A stretch of 48,699 bases of DNA, from contig JAIBBY010000039.1 of assembly GCA_019694455.1 (NCBI GenBank), positions 1 through 48,699 of the forward strand, written 5' to 3'. The stretch is from Pirellulales bacterium. GTDB lineage: Bacteria; Planctomycetota; Planctomycetia; Pirellulales; JAEUIK01. Each line of letters begins with the position of its first letter. The first letter of the stretch is position 1. Shown piece by piece: positions 8,063 to 19,288 of this stretch. Under the pieces are notes generated by a model, which was not told where the DNA came from, did no database searches, and saw nothing but the letters and a program-made list of their open reading frames with translations. Both the position numbers and the translations under genes were made by a program.

Positions 8063-10108
8063 TCAGCCACCCTCAGCCTGCCCCAATTCCGAGGTTGGTT
8101 CCGCGCCAAATACCCGCTTGGCGGTGGTGGCCGTGCCCGGCACGATCACCGGACTGGTGCTGTTGGCGTCGATGATCTCCTTGAGCTCCACGGCGTCGAT
8201 CACTTCCTTTTCGATCAATCGCGCAGCCAAGGCCTCCAGCGCGGTGCGCCGCGCGGCGAGAATTCGCCGCACCTTCTCCAGCGACTCGTTGACGATCCGC
8301 TGCACTTCTTGGTCGATTTCTCGCGCCGTCTGCTCGCTGTGATAGCGCTCTCGCGGCTCATAGCCTCCGGTCAAAAAGGCGGCCCGCGAACTCTCTCGAT
8401 AGTTCACGCGACCCAGGCGGCTCATGCCGTACTCCATCACCATGCTGCGGGCCATCTCGGTGGCGCGTTCCAGGTCGTTTGAGGCGCCGGTGGAGACGTC
8501 TTCAAACACGATCTCCTCCGCCACCGTGCCCGCCAACAGCACCTGAATGCGGCTTTCCAGTTCCGCCTGCGTCATCAGGTACCGATCCCCCTCGGGACGC
8601 TGCAGCATGTATCCCAAGGCCGCCAGTCCACGCGGGATGATCGACACCTTATGCACCGGATCGGTGTTGGGCAGGCTGTAGGCCACCAGCGCATGCCCGC
8701 TCTCGTGATACGCCACCCGCTGCTTTTCGTCGTCGTGAATGATGCGCTGCTTCTTTTCCAGTCCGGCGGTGACGCGCTCGACCCCTTCGTTGAACTCGGC
8801 CATCCCGACCGACGTCTTTCCCTTGCGCGCGGCCAATAGCGCCGCTTCGTTGACCAAATTCGCCAGGTCGGCGCCCACAAATCCCGACGTGATAGCCGCC
8901 ACCTCGCGCAATGCGATCTCGTCGGACAACTTCACGTTCTGCACATGGACCTTCAAAATTTGCTCGCGACCACGCACATCGGGTCGGTCGACCAGCACAT
9001 GTCGGTCGAAGCGGCCGGGCCGCAACAAGGCCGGATCGAGCGTCTCCGGCCGGTTGGTCGCGGCCATCACAATCACGCCGCTGTTGGAGTCAAAACCGTC
9101 CATCTCCACCAACAGCGCGTTCAACGTCTGCTCGCGCTCGTCATGCCCGCCCACCACGCTCGAGCCGCGTGTCTTACCAAGCGCGTCGAGCTCGTCGATG
9201 AAGATGATGCACGGCGCTTTGCCTTCTGCCTGCTGGAACATGTCGCGCACGCGGGCGGCGCCCACCCCCACGAACATCTCCACAAAGTCCGACCCCGACA
9301 GGCTAAAGAACGGCACCCCCGCCTCCCCCGCGATCGCCTTGGCTAGCAGCGTCTTGCCGGTGCCCGGCGGACCAACGAGCAAGACTCCCTTGGGGATCCG
9401 ACCGCCGAGCACCTGGTATTTCTCCGGCGTCTTCAAAAACTCGACCACTTCCCGCAGTTCGTCAACTGCCTCGTCGATGCCCGCCACATCTTCAAACGTG
9501 ACGCCAATGTCCTCTTGCGCGTACATCTTGCCGCGACTGCGACCAAACGCCATCGGCGAACCCGCGCCCCCCAATCGCCGCATCATGAAGAAAATCAGCA
9601 AGAGAAAGCCAATGCTGAACACGATCATCGGCGTGTACTGTCGCCACAGGCTCGGCGGTTCCACCCCTTCGTAGGTCAACTGCTTCTCCCGGACCAAGGT
9701 CAGCAATTGATCGTGCGCCGCGCTGTTGATTCCAGAGCCGGGAATCGGCGAGTAGAACGTCATTTCCGTCGGCGGCTCCTTGCTGGCCGGCTTCAACTGC
9801 TTCACGATGACCTTGCCGCTCACCTCCCCCGCGCCAATCACCAGATCCTTCAGCCCGCTCAGCTTGATCGTGCGCGACTTGCCGGCCACCGTTTCCTGAA
9901 CCGTCAGTTCGTTCCCCGATTCGATTAGCGAAATCAAGTCGCTGTAGCGAATTTGCTTGGGGTTGCGATACGACATCAGCATCACGATGAACATCGTGAC
10001 CAGCCCCATCGCCACCAAGAACCACAGCAAATTGCCGGCGATCTGCGGCGCGCGGCGCTCGGGCTTGTTGCTCCCTGGCTTACGATTGGGGTCGTGCGGT
10101 TTAGACAT
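8063..10108 (-). CDS. ftsH: ATP-dependent zinc metalloprotease FtsH
   Basis: Membrane-anchored AAA+ protease that extracts and degrades misfolded or short-lived membrane and cytosolic proteins as a hexamer. 681 residues, normal length. First membrane span about 24-46, extracytoplasmic domain 47-158, second span about 159-176. The AAA module has Walker A GPPGTGKT (246-253), Walker B IIFIDE (301-306) and the second region of homology ending in RPGRFDR. The zinc site HESGH is at 468-472, with the downstream Glu/Asp region intact. The frame stays open 108 codons further upstream, but that part resembles no FtsH and contains a terminator hairpin, so the ATG at 10108 is chosen. The ribosome site is weak. 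The leader carries a promoter and a hairpin, see separate entries. Confidence 0.97.
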   Translation of the reverse strand: MSKPHDPNRKPGSNKPERRAPQIAGNLLWFLVAMGLVTMFIVMLMSYRNPKQIRYSDLISLIESGNELTVQETVAGKSRTIKLSGLKDLVIGAGEVSGKVIVKQLKPASKEPPTEMTFYSPIPGSGINSAAHDQLLTLVREKQLTYEGVEPPSLWRQYTPMIVFSIGFLLLIFFMMRRLGGAGSPMAFGRSRGKMYAQEDIGVTFEDVAGIDEAVDELREVVEFLKTPEKYQVLGGRIPKGVLLVGPPGTGKTLLAKAIAGEAGVPFFSLSGSDFVEMFVGVGAARVRDMFQQAEGKAPCIIFIDELDALGKTRGSSVVGGHDEREQTLNALLVEMDGFDSNSGVIVMAATNRPETLDPALLRPGRFDRHVLVDRPDVRGREQILKVHVQNVKLSDEIALREVAAITSGFVGADLANLVNEAALLAARKGKTSVGMAEFNEGVERVTAGLEKKQRIIHDDEKQRVAYHESGHALVAYSLPNTDPVHKVSIIPRGLAALGYMLQRPEGDRYLMTQAELESRIQVLLAGTVAEEIVFEDVSTGASNDLERATEMARSMVMEYGMSRLGRVNYRESSRAAFLTGGYEPRERYHSEQTAREIDQEVQRIVNESLEKVRRILAARRTALEALAARLIEKEVIDAVELKEIIDANSTSPVIVPGTATTAKRVFGAEPTSELGQAEGG

Positions 10109-10127
10109 GAATCGCTCGTGAACCAAT

Positions 10128-10158
10128 AAAAAACGGGCCTCGACCGGCGTTGAGGCCC
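10128..10158 (-). terminator. Terminator-like hairpin in the ftsH leader (possible attenuator)
   Basis: Read on the minus strand: GGGCCTC (10158-10152), a 10-nt loop, GAGGCCC (10141-10135), then GTTTTTT (10134-10128). This is a perfect 7-bp GC-rich stem followed by six T. It ends only 19 nt before the ftsH ATG and lies just downstream of a candidate promoter, so ftsH RNA must read through it. Confidence 0.7.
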
Positions 10159-10178
10159 AAGAAAGAAAGGTCTTCCGT

Positions 10179-10207
10179 ATCTTAGGACCATCGGGGCCAC
10201 GAAACAA
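10179..10207 (-). promoter_or_regulatory. Candidate promoter of ftsH
   Basis: Minus strand -35 TTGTTT (10207-10202) and -10 TAAGAT (10184-10179), with a 17-bp spacer. RNA would begin near 10172, giving a leader of about 64 nt that contains the hairpin at 10128-10158. Confidence 0.45.
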
Positions 10208-10461
10208 CGACCGCCGCACCGGCACAATCAGCGCAATTGCTTGCGCCATCGGATACTTGCGCCGGGTTGTCGGTTTTTCATGCCCCCCATAGAATGCACC
10301 CAGCCACTCGCCGGGCTGCGCCGTCAGGCGAATACGCCGCCGCCCCACCGCGAAGCAACTAACCTGGCTGCGGCTGCGTACTGATTGCTGGCGAACCGAC
10401 TCGCTTTGGCGCCCTTCTCCTCGATCCGCCACGCTCGCGCCCGGAGCACGACTCCAACTCC

Positions 10462-11625
10462 ATGGACAACCGCGTCAAGAACGTCGCCATTCTCGGCTCG
10501 ACGGGCAGTATTGGCCGGTCGAGTTTGGAGGTCGTTGCCGCAAGCGGCGGTCGGCTCAAGGCCACTGCCCTCTCCGCGCATTCCAGCGCGGCATTGCTCA
10601 AGCGGCAAGCAATCGAGTTTTGCCCTGCCGTCGCCGTGCTGTGCGATGCGGTCGCCGCCGCCGCCGCCGACTGGTCGGGCCTCCCTCCCGCCACCCAACT
10701 TCTGACCGGCCCCGACGCCATTGTCGCCATCGCCGCCGACCCCGCGGTCGACATCGTGCTATCGGCGATTGTTGGCAGTGCCGGCCTGCGCGGCACATTC
10801 GCCGCGCTCGAGGCGGGCAAGATCGTCGCCTTGGCCAACAAAGAAACGCTCGTCGTCGCCGGCCCCTTGGTGATGGAGCTTGCCAGCCGGCATGGCGCGC
10901 AAATTTTGCCGGTTGATAGCGAGCATAGCGCTGTCTATCAGGCGCTGCGCAGCGGTCGGCGCGAGGACTTGCGCCGCATCGTGCTCACCGCCAGCGGGGG
11001 GCCCTTCCGCAAATACACGCACGAGCAACTGGCCGAAGTCACCGTGGAGCAAGCGCTGCGGCACCCCACCTGGGCCATGGGCGCCAAGATCACGATCGAC
11101 TCCGCCACCATGATGAACAAGGCGCTCGAGATCATCGAGGCCCGCTGGTTGTTCGGGCTCGACGTTGATCAAATCGAGATTGTCGTCCATCCACAGTCGA
11201 TCATTCATTCGTTCGTTGAGTTTGTCGACGGCTCCGTGGTCGCGCAACTCAGCCCCCCCGACATGAAATTGCCGATTCAATACGCGCTTACCTTTCCCGA
11301 TCGCTGTGCGTCACCCGCCGCCAAGCTCGATTGGACCAAGGCACATGCCTTGGAATTCGAGCCCCCCGACCTCGATCGCTTTCCCGCGATCACGCTGGGG
11401 CTGGAGGTTGCGCGCTCAGGCGGAACGGCCGGCGCCGTGCTCAATGCCGCCAATGAAGCGGCCGTGGCCAACTTCTTGGCCGGTGAGCTACCCTTTTTAG
11501 AGATTGTCCCCACCTGCCGGCGAGTGCTGGAACAACACGATTTTAGTCCGCGCCCCGATCTCGCCGAGCTACTTAAGCTCGATGCCTGGGCGCGTCAGGA
11601 GGTCTCACGCTGTCTATGTACTTAA
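10462..11625 (+). CDS. dxr: 1-deoxy-D-xylulose-5-phosphate reductoisomerase
   Basis: Second step of the non-mevalonate (MEP) isoprenoid pathway: NADPH-dependent conversion of DXP to 2-C-methyl-D-erythritol 4-phosphate, cytoplasmic. 387 residues, standard length. The NADPH loop GSTGSIG is at 12-18 and ANKETL at 125-130. The metal ligands Asp152, Glu154 (VDSEHSA) and Glu223 (NKALEIIEA) are present, as is the flexible loop [10 protein letters not shown] that closes over the substrate. VHPQSIIHS and [13 protein letters not shown] are diagnostic. The gene overlaps the site-2 protease gene by 10 nt, a pairing seen in many bacteria where dxr lies next to rseP. Confidence 0.97.
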   Translation: MDNRVKNVAILGSTGSIGRSSLEVVAASGGRLKATALSAHSSAALLKRQAIEFCPAVAVLCDAVAAAAADWSGLPPATQLLTGPDAIVAIAADPAVDIVLSAIVGSAGLRGTFAALEAGKIVALANKETLVVAGPLVMELASRHGAQILPVDSEHSAVYQALRSGRREDLRRIVLTASGGPFRKYTHEQLAEVTVEQALRHPTWAMGAKITIDSATMMNKALEIIEARWLFGLDVDQIEIVVHPQSIIHSFVEFVDGSVVAQLSPPDMKLPIQYALTFPDRCASPAAKLDWTKAHALEFEPPDLDRFPAITLGLEVARSGGTAGAVLNAANEAAVANFLAGELPFLEIVPTCRRVLEQHDFSPRPDLAELLKLDAWARQEVSRCLCT

Positions 11626-13685
11626 TCGCCGCTATCGACGCCGCCACGGTGCTCAAATGGACCGAAGTGGCCATTGGGCTAGGACTCGTCATCTTTGTTC
11701 ACGAGTTAGGGCACTTCGCCGTAGCCAAGCTCTGCGGCGTGAAATGCGAAAAGTTCTATCTCGGCTTCGATGTCTACGGGCTCAAGCTGTTCAAGTTCCA
11801 ATGGGGCGAAACCGAGTACGGCATCGGCGCCTTGCCGCTGGGCGGCTACGTCAAAATGTTGGGCCAGGACGATAACCCAGCCCGCGCTTATGAAGAGGCG
11901 CAGCGCGCCAAGCTGCCACAAACGGAGACACCAGCGGTTGAAGGCTGGGCCTCCGAGCGCACACTGGAAAACGAATCGCAGGCTCTCGATCCGCGCAGCT
12001 ATCTCGCCCAAAGCGTTCCCAAGCGCATGGCAATCATCTCCGCCGGCGTGGTGATGAACCTGATCTTCGCCGTCTTCCTCGCCGCGCTCGCCTACTCGCT
12101 GGGCGTCGAATATCAGCCCTGCATCATCTCGGGCGTGGTGCCCGGCCAGGCGGCCTGGCGCGCCGGCCTACAGGTGGGAGACGAGGTCATTCGCATCGGC
12201 GACGTGGAGAACCCGCGCTATCGCGACTTGCAAAGTGGCGTCGTCCTCGGCGATTTGGAAAACGGCGTTCACATGACCATCGACCGCGCTGGTCAGCCCC
12301 CATTTTCCGTGGTGCTCAAACCCGACGCTGACACCAACATTCCCATGATCGGCGTCCTTTCGCCGCTCAGTCTCAAGCTGCGCGATAATCCCGCCTTTCC
12401 ACAAACGCCAGCCGCCGCGGCCCAGCCCGCCTTGCAAGGGGGCGATCGGCTGCTGACGGTCGATGGCCAATCGCTGGAGTCCTACGCCGATCTGACACGA
12501 GCGCTCGCGCAGAGCCCCGATCAACCCCTCACGTTCACCGTTCAAGGAGAACCCCCACACAGCGACGAATCGAACCCCGACCAGACCGCCAAGGCCAGCG
12601 GCGAGCGCACGGTCACCATCGCCGCCCAGCCTGTCCGCCACCTTGGCGTGCAAATGGACATGGCGGCGATTATGGCGGTGCAAAGAGGTTCGCTCGCCGA
12701 AACTGCTGGCTTCCAACCGGGCGACCGCATCGTAAGCATCGACGGCGCGCCCGTCGGCGACCCGATGACCCTGCCCGATCGCCTGCGCCGCCGCACCGGC
12801 GAAGAGATCACTTTCGAGCTGCGCCACGGCGACGATGCCCCGCGCGAGGTGAAAATCACCATGCCCGCCCCGATCAGCTACGAGTGGCCCCGGCTGCCGA
12901 CCGACAATCTCCCCCGCGAAATCTCCGGCCTCGGCATCGCCTACCATGTGCTCAATCGCGTAGCCGCGCTCGATCCTGGTAGTCCAGCCGGAAAGGCGGG
13001 CGTGACGGTTGGCGATATTGTCGTCGGCGCGCGTATCATTCCGCCGTCCGACGCAAAGACCAAGGAGCAATACGCCGACTTCTCGCTGCAAGAGATCACT
13101 GTCGAGTTCGACGAAGCCACCCACAACTGGCCTACGCTGCTCGGCGGCCTGCAAGACATGCCGCAAGGCACGGTGGTCGAACTGACACTCAAAGGGGGCC
13201 GCACCGCTAAGATCACCCCGGTCGAGTCGACCGATTGGTACAATCCCGATCGCGGGCTGATCCTCGATCCTCTCTTGGCCCAGCGCAAGGCGACCGACCT
13301 CCGCGAGGCGGTCATGCTCGGCTCGCGCGAAACGCTTGAGTCCACCTTGCAGGTCTACCGCTTCCTGCAAAAGCTCGGTCATCAGATCTCCGTCACCGAA
13401 ATCGGCGGCCCGATCTCCATCGCACGCGTGGCCGGCGCGGCGGCCGGCGTTGGCTTTACCCAGTTCCTGATCTTCCTGGTCATGCTCAGCACCAATCTGG
13501 CGGTACTCAACTTCCTGCCAATTCCGATGCTCGATGGCGGACACATGGTCTTCCTCATTTTGGAAGGCATCCGACGCAAACCCGTCAGCGAGAAGGTGGT
13601 GCTCGCCTTCCACTATGCCGGCTTCCTGTTCCTCGTCACGCTCATGTGCTTCGTGTTCTTTCTCGATTTCCGTCGACTGTTTTGA
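11616..13685 (+). CDS. rseP: RseP-type site-2 intramembrane zinc metalloprotease with four PDZ-like modules
   Basis: Membrane protease of the M50 family that cuts transmembrane segments, typically anti-sigma factors or leftover signal peptides. Zinc motif HELGH at 29-33 in the first span, second span about 136-162, and the third zinc-ligand motif NFLPIPMLDGG at 632-642, followed by a last span near the C-terminus. At 689 residues it is about 240 longer than E. coli RseP (about 450). The extra length lies between spans 2 and 3, where I count four PDZ-like units at about 170-235, 260-335, 345-415 and 440-535; each has a GDxI/L..I/VDG-like core (VGDEVIRIG, GGDRLLTVDG, PGDRIVSIDG, VGDIVVGAR). The start is supported by AGGAGGT at 11597-11603, inside dxr. 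Overlap with dxr implies coupled translation. The target is not in the window. Confidence 0.93.
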   Translation: MYLIAAIDAATVLKWTEVAIGLGLVIFVHELGHFAVAKLCGVKCEKFYLGFDVYGLKLFKFQWGETEYGIGALPLGGYVKMLGQDDNPARAYEEAQRAKLPQTETPAVEGWASERTLENESQALDPRSYLAQSVPKRMAIISAGVVMNLIFAVFLAALAYSLGVEYQPCIISGVVPGQAAWRAGLQVGDEVIRIGDVENPRYRDLQSGVVLGDLENGVHMTIDRAGQPPFSVVLKPDADTNIPMIGVLSPLSLKLRDNPAFPQTPAAAAQPALQGGDRLLTVDGQSLESYADLTRALAQSPDQPLTFTVQGEPPHSDESNPDQTAKASGERTVTIAAQPVRHLGVQMDMAAIMAVQRGSLAETAGFQPGDRIVSIDGAPVGDPMTLPDRLRRRTGEEITFELRHGDDAPREVKITMPAPISYEWPRLPTDNLPREISGLGIAYHVLNRVAALDPGSPAGKAGVTVGDIVVGARIIPPSDAKTKEQYADFSLQEITVEFDEATHNWPTLLGGLQDMPQGTVVELTLKGGRTAKITPVESTDWYNPDRGLILDPLLAQRKATDLREAVMLGSRETLESTLQVYRFLQKLGHQISVTEIGGPISIARVAGAAAGVGFTQFLIFLVMLSTNLAVLNFLPIPMLDGGHMVFLILEGIRRKPVSEKVVLAFHYAGFLFLVTLMCFVFFLDFRRLF

Positions 13686-14380
13686 GCCACCACGCAATCC
13701 AGGCCGTCGTCTTCGACGCGGTAGGCACACTGATCCAGCCGCGTCCCTCGGTGGCGGCCGCATATGCGGCCGCCGGCCGGCGGCATGGCTGTGAACTGAA
13801 CGAGTCTGAGACGCTGGCTCGCTTCCGCGCCGCTTTCGCCCGGCAAGAGGCGGTCGATGCCCGTTCGCAAGTCGTACTCGATGAGCAACGCGAGCTTGCC
13901 CGCTGGCGGGCAATCGTCGCCGACGTGTTCCCGGACGCGACGAATCCGCAAGGTCTGTTTCAGGAGCTTTGGAACCACTTCGCCAAGCCAGATAGCTGGG
14001 CGCTCTTCGACGACGCCTCCGCCGCGCTCGCCGCACTGAGCGGCAGTGGGCCACGGCTGGCCATCGGCTCGAATTTCGACGAGCGACTCATCCCGATCTG
14101 TCAGGGCATTCCAGAACTTCGCGCTTTCCGCGTGTTCGTCTCGTCGCGGCTAGGCGCTCGCAAGCCACACCCTGCGTTTTTCGCGGCCATCCAGCAGGCC
14201 CTGTCGCTTCCGCCGGGCGCCATCTTGATGGTCGGCGACGACTCTGAAAACGACTTCCAAGGCGCCCGCGCAGCCGGTTGGCGCGCCGTGCTGATTGATC
14301 GCTCCGCGCCGCGTTCGGCCGCCGATTGTCTGACTCGCCTTGACGAGCTTCCGGAGTGGATCGAACTCGCCGGCCGATAG
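13682..14380 (+). CDS. HAD-superfamily hydrolase (REG-2-like)
   Basis: Haloacid dehalogenase-fold phosphatase of about 232 residues. Motif I reads FDAVGTL, with the nucleophile Asp present but the usual second Asp (DxD) replaced by Val, as in the REG-2/HDHD3-like subgroup. Motif II is IGSNFD, motif III Lys is in GARKPHP, and motif IV is VGDDSENDF. No ATG exists near the domain start. The TTG at 13682 overlaps the stop of the protease gene (TTGA) and starts the protein just before the fold; a GTG at 13646 would add 12 residues and overlap the protease gene by 40 nt. It is the third gene of a tight plus-strand run with dxr and rseP. The substrate is unknown, and the missing second Asp may lower phosphatase activity. 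Confidence 0.85.
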   Translation: MSHHAIQAVVFDAVGTLIQPRPSVAAAYAAAGRRHGCELNESETLARFRAAFARQEAVDARSQVVLDEQRELARWRAIVADVFPDATNPQGLFQELWNHFAKPDSWALFDDASAALAALSGSGPRLAIGSNFDERLIPICQGIPELRAFRVFVSSRLGARKPHPAFFAAIQQALSLPPGAILMVGDDSENDFQGARAAGWRAVLIDRSAPRSAADCLTRLDELPEWIELAGR

Positions 14381-14588
14381 CGCCGCTGCACTGGTTCCAT
14401 CGGCCAATGGCCAGCACGCCGAAGTTTGCACGGTTCGTTGGTTCCCTCCGGGCGCCGACAGGAATAAAATCTGTGGCGCCGTCTTGTCGTTTCTGGAGAA
14501 AACACGCAAACTCATTGATTCGGCCTCGCCGGGCCGGCACGCTTTCCTCCCTCCTTGCGCCTCTTTGAGGAAGAAGGGTTACCTGCCG

Positions 14589-16535
<1,947 letters not shown>

Positions 16536-16568
16536 CCGCCACGCGGCGCATTGGCGAGGGGATTTGCC

Positions 16569-16943
16569 ATGTCCTCCCCCACGTTTCTCAAAGTTATCCC
16601 GATTCTGCGCATCTTCGACGTGGCCAAGGCCCGCGAGTTCTACGTCGACTATTTCGGCTGCACGGTCGACTGGGAGCACCGCTTCGACGACAACGCGCCG
16701 CTCTACATGCAAGTGTCGCGGGCAGGTTTGGTGCTGCATCTTAGCGAGCATTATGGCGACGGCTCACCCGGCGCCACGGTGTATGTCGAGATGCGCGGCG
16801 CTGCGGAACTGCACCAGGAGCTAAGCGCCAAACAGTACCGCTACCTGCGACCCGGCCTCGGCTGCGAGGAAGACGGCGGCAAATGTCTGGAACTGCTCGA
16901 CCCGTTCGGCAACCGCCTCCGGCTCAGCGAACCCGCCGCGTAG
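16569..16943 (+). CDS. Glyoxalase/bleomycin-resistance fold (VOC) protein
   Basis: 124 residues in the compact two-module vicinal-oxygen-chelate fold. It opens with VIPILRIFDVAKAREFYVDY and contains WEHRFDDNAPLYMQ, LVLHLSEH and the C-terminal DPFGNRLRL, closely matching the subgroup annotated as glyoxalase superfamily proteins related to bleomycin-binding proteins. Those bind a small molecule and confer resistance by sequestration, but most family members have no known ligand, so resistance should not be assumed. The GAGGGG site seven bases upstream fixes the ATG at 16569; an in-frame GTG/ATG-type start at 16551 is less likely. Probably co-transcribed with speA (33 nt apart). It converges with the dehydrogenase gene (10 nt between stops). 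Confidence 0.88.
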   Translation: MSSPTFLKVIPILRIFDVAKAREFYVDYFGCTVDWEHRFDDNAPLYMQVSRAGLVLHLSEHYGDGSPGATVYVEMRGAAELHQELSAKQYRYLRPGLGCEEDGGKCLELLDPFGNRLRLSEPAA

Positions 16944-16953
16944 CCCAGCCGGC

Positions 16954-17949
16954 TCAACCCGCCCAGCGAACTTCGTTCACTAACTCCTCGCCGCGCTCAA
17001 ACGCCGTGATGTTCGCCAGCGTCACTTCGCCGATTCGCGTCAACGCCTCGCGCGTAAAAAACGCCTGGTGCCCGGTAATCAACACATTGGGAAACGTGAG
17101 CAGTCGGGCGAACACGTCGTCGCGCAAGATCTGCTCCGATTGATCCTCGAAGAACAAGTCTTCTTCCTCTTCGTACACGTCCAGCCCCAGATAGCCAATC
17201 CGTTGGCTCTTCAATCCTTCAATCACTGCTGGCGTGTCGACTAGCGCGCCTCGACTGGTGTTGATCAACATCACCCCCGGTCGCATTCGCGCGATCGCCT
17301 CGTCGCCAATCAAATGGCGCGTTGCCGGCAAGAGTGGGCAGTGCAACGAGATGATCTCCGCCTCTTGCAGCAACCGATCGAGCGGCACATAGTCGCCCAT
17401 CGCCGCCAGTTCAGGATTCCGCGTCACGTCGTTCAGCAATATGCGGCATCCCATACCGTGCAAAATTCGGGCGACGCACTCGCCAATCTTGCCGGTCCCC
17501 ACGATGCCCACGGCGCGTCCGTGCATGTCAAAGCCGAGCAACCCCTCGAGAGAAAAGTTCCCCTCGCGCACCCGAGAATAGGCCCGATGGAATTTACGAT
17601 TCAAGGCCAGCATCAGCCCCACCGTATGCTCTGCCACCGCATACGGCGAATAAGCTGGCACCCGCGCGACGCGCACTGCATGCCGCGCGGCCGCCGCCAG
17701 ATCGACGTGATTGAAGCCCGCGGAGCGCAACGCCAACAGTCGCGTGCCGCCGGCGGCCAACTCTGCGACAACCTCGGCTACGGCGCGATCGTTGACAAAG
17801 ACGCACGCCGCCGGAAAACCGCTCGCCAGCCGCGCCGTGCCACTAGTCAAGCGCGGCTCCATGAACGTCAACTCGTGGCCATGCGACTCGTTCGCGCGCG
17901 ACAAATATTCGCGGTCGTAAGATTTCGCGCTGAATACCGCGACTCGCAC
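16954..17949 (-). CDS. LdhA-type D-2-hydroxyacid (D-lactate) dehydrogenase
   Basis: NADH-dependent dehydrogenase of 331 residues, aligning from end to end with fermentative E. coli LdhA (329). Shared segments include RVAVFSAKSYDREYL, ALRSAGFNHVDL, RVPAYSPYAVAEH, NFSLEGLLGF and ITGHQAF. The nucleotide loop GTGKIG is at 151-156; Asp174 after strand 2 favours NAD over NADP. The catalytic trio is Arg233 (TSRGAL), the Glu cluster after VYE (about 260-263) and His294. The GTG at 17949 is chosen because it begins exactly at the family N-terminus. A frame reaching back to 18057 would overlap the glycosyltransferase gene by about 60 nt. It would reduce pyruvate to D-lactate under oxygen limitation. 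Probably co-transcribed with the upstream glycosyltransferase gene. Confidence 0.92.
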   Translation of the reverse strand: MRVAVFSAKSYDREYLSRANESHGHELTFMEPRLTSGTARLASGFPAACVFVNDRAVAEVVAELAAGGTRLLALRSAGFNHVDLAAAARHAVRVARVPAYSPYAVAEHTVGLMLALNRKFHRAYSRVREGNFSLEGLLGFDMHGRAVGIVGTGKIGECVARILHGMGCRILLNDVTRNPELAAMGDYVPLDRLLQEAEIISLHCPLLPATRHLIGDEAIARMRPGVMLINTSRGALVDTPAVIEGLKSQRIGYLGLDVYEEEEDLFFEDQSEQILRDDVFARLLTFPNVLITGHQAFFTREALTRIGEVTLANITAFERGEELVNEVRWAG

Positions 17950-17995
17950 GATTGATGGCTCGCGTGAAATTGTGCCGTATCGATTGACGTCTAAT

Positions 17996-19186
17996 CTATC
18001 CCGCCGCCTTGCTCCGACAAGCGAACTCGTCCACCACGGCGAGCATCTCGCGCTCATAGCGCGGCCCGCAAAAACGCTCCGCGCTGGCGCGCGCTAGCTC
18101 CGCGCAGCAATACTCCGGCGTTTGCTCCAGTCGCAACATTGCCGCCGCCAGCGCGTCGCTCGATTGCTCCTCGAAAAACATCCCCGAACCAGGCGCCGCC
18201 CCATCGGACGCCAGCACTGTTTCGGTCGCGCCGCCGGCGCCGTATGCGATCACCGGCGCGCCGCAAGCCTGTGCCTCCACCGGCACAATGCCAAAATCCT
18301 CCTCCCCCGGAAACAACAGCGCCCGGCACCGCCGCATCCGCTCGCGAATCACCTCATTCGACTGCCAGCCCAAAAACTCGATCGTCGGCCCGGCCAGCGC
18401 CTCCAATCGCGCCCGCTCTGGTCCGCGACCAATGATGACCAACCGGCGTCGCAACCGGTTCGCCGCCGCGATGGCCAGTTCGGTGCGCTTGTACGGGACC
18501 AGCGCCGACACGCAAAGATAAAAGTCCTCGCGCGCCGCGCGATTTGGCGTATAAAAATCGGTGTCCACGGGCGGAAAAATGACACGGCTTGTCCGGCCGT
18601 AGCAGCGCTCAATTCGCCTTGCGATCGTCTGGCTGCAAGCCACAAACTCGGTTACCCGCGCGCTGGTGCGTCGATCCCAAGCCGCCAACAAGTCCAAAGC
18701 TGCGTTGCGCGCGGCAGCCACCGATCCGCGCACGCGCGCGGTCAGCGCCCCGTCGCCACTGGTCGGCGAACCAGCAAAATACTGTTCGCGAGTCTCCCAG
18801 GCGTAACGCATCGGCGTGAAGCAATAACACACATGCGGCACACCCTCCGGCACACGCACGTTCTTGGCCACTGCATGACTGAAGCTCAGCACCAGGTCGC
18901 AATCGGCGCCGGCGGAAAGCGATTCGGCCGCCAGCGGCAACAGCGGCAGCAACTTGCGATAGCCACGCGTCGCGCCCGGTATGCGCTGTAAAAAGCTCGC
19001 CCGTATCGCCATCCGTTCGATAGCCGGCGACGTGCTATTTGGCTCGTGTAGCAGGGTCAACAATTGCGCCCCGGGAAATTGCCGGCACAACGGCTCCAGG
19101 CACTTTTCCCCGCCGCGCATCCCCGTCAGCCAGTCGTGCGCTAGCACCAGCTTCAATTCGGCCATTTCCTTGACCACTCGGTCCAT
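17996..19186 (-). CDS. GT4-family glycosyltransferase
   Basis: 396 residues in the GT-B fold. The N-terminal half starts with LVLAHDWLTGMRGGEKCLE, where the GGE loop binds the acceptor side. The C-terminal half has PVDTDFYTP, VSALVPYKR, VIIGRGPE and the retaining EX7E motif EDFGIVPVE followed by AQACGAPVIAYG, which binds the nucleotide-sugar. It resembles mannosyltransferases of the WbaZ type from polysaccharide clusters; the exact sugar is not predictable. ATG at 19186 is taken, with GGTGGCG upstream as a weak ribosome site; the ATG at 19165 is possible. No other polysaccharide genes are nearby, so this is an isolated glycosyltransferase in an operon-like pair with the D-lactate dehydrogenase, 46 nt downstream. 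Confidence 0.9.
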   Translation of the reverse strand: MDRVVKEMAELKLVLAHDWLTGMRGGEKCLEPLCRQFPGAQLLTLLHEPNSTSPAIERMAIRASFLQRIPGATRGYRKLLPLLPLAAESLSAGADCDLVLSFSHAVAKNVRVPEGVPHVCYCFTPMRYAWETREQYFAGSPTSGDGALTARVRGSVAAARNAALDLLAAWDRRTSARVTEFVACSQTIARRIERCYGRTSRVIFPPVDTDFYTPNRAAREDFYLCVSALVPYKRTELAIAAANRLRRRLVIIGRGPERARLEALAGPTIEFLGWQSNEVIRERMRRCRALLFPGEEDFGIVPVEAQACGAPVIAYGAGGATETVLASDGAAPGSGMFFEEQSSDALAAAMLRLEQTPEYCCAELARASAERFCGPRYEREMLAVVDEFACRSKAAG

Positions 19187-19288
19187 TCGCCACCATCCGT
19201 TGGGCGGATAGAATCATGCCGTCACGTGCGCTGGTATCGTCCCACGCGCGACAAACTTTGGTCAAGACGCATTCACCGCTGGCACGGC

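Larger units (their letters stand above)
10109..10461. other. Divergent intergenic region (353 nt) between ftsH and dxr
   Basis: The half near ftsH holds a candidate promoter and the leader terminator. The half near dxr (about 10210-10461) shows no clear promoter or gene. An open frame in phase with ftsH covers the whole region, but it lacks similarity and would have to translate the terminator stem. Confidence 0.55.

Noticed and set aside
10109..10432. In-frame N-terminal extension of FtsH
   Set aside because: No similarity to FtsH and it would cover a promoter and a terminator hairpin; the ATG at 10108 gives a standard-length protein.
12168..14054. Long minus-strand frame (628 codons)
   Set aside because: Shadow of the site-2 protease and HAD genes; sequence is Arg/Gly-rich with no domain.
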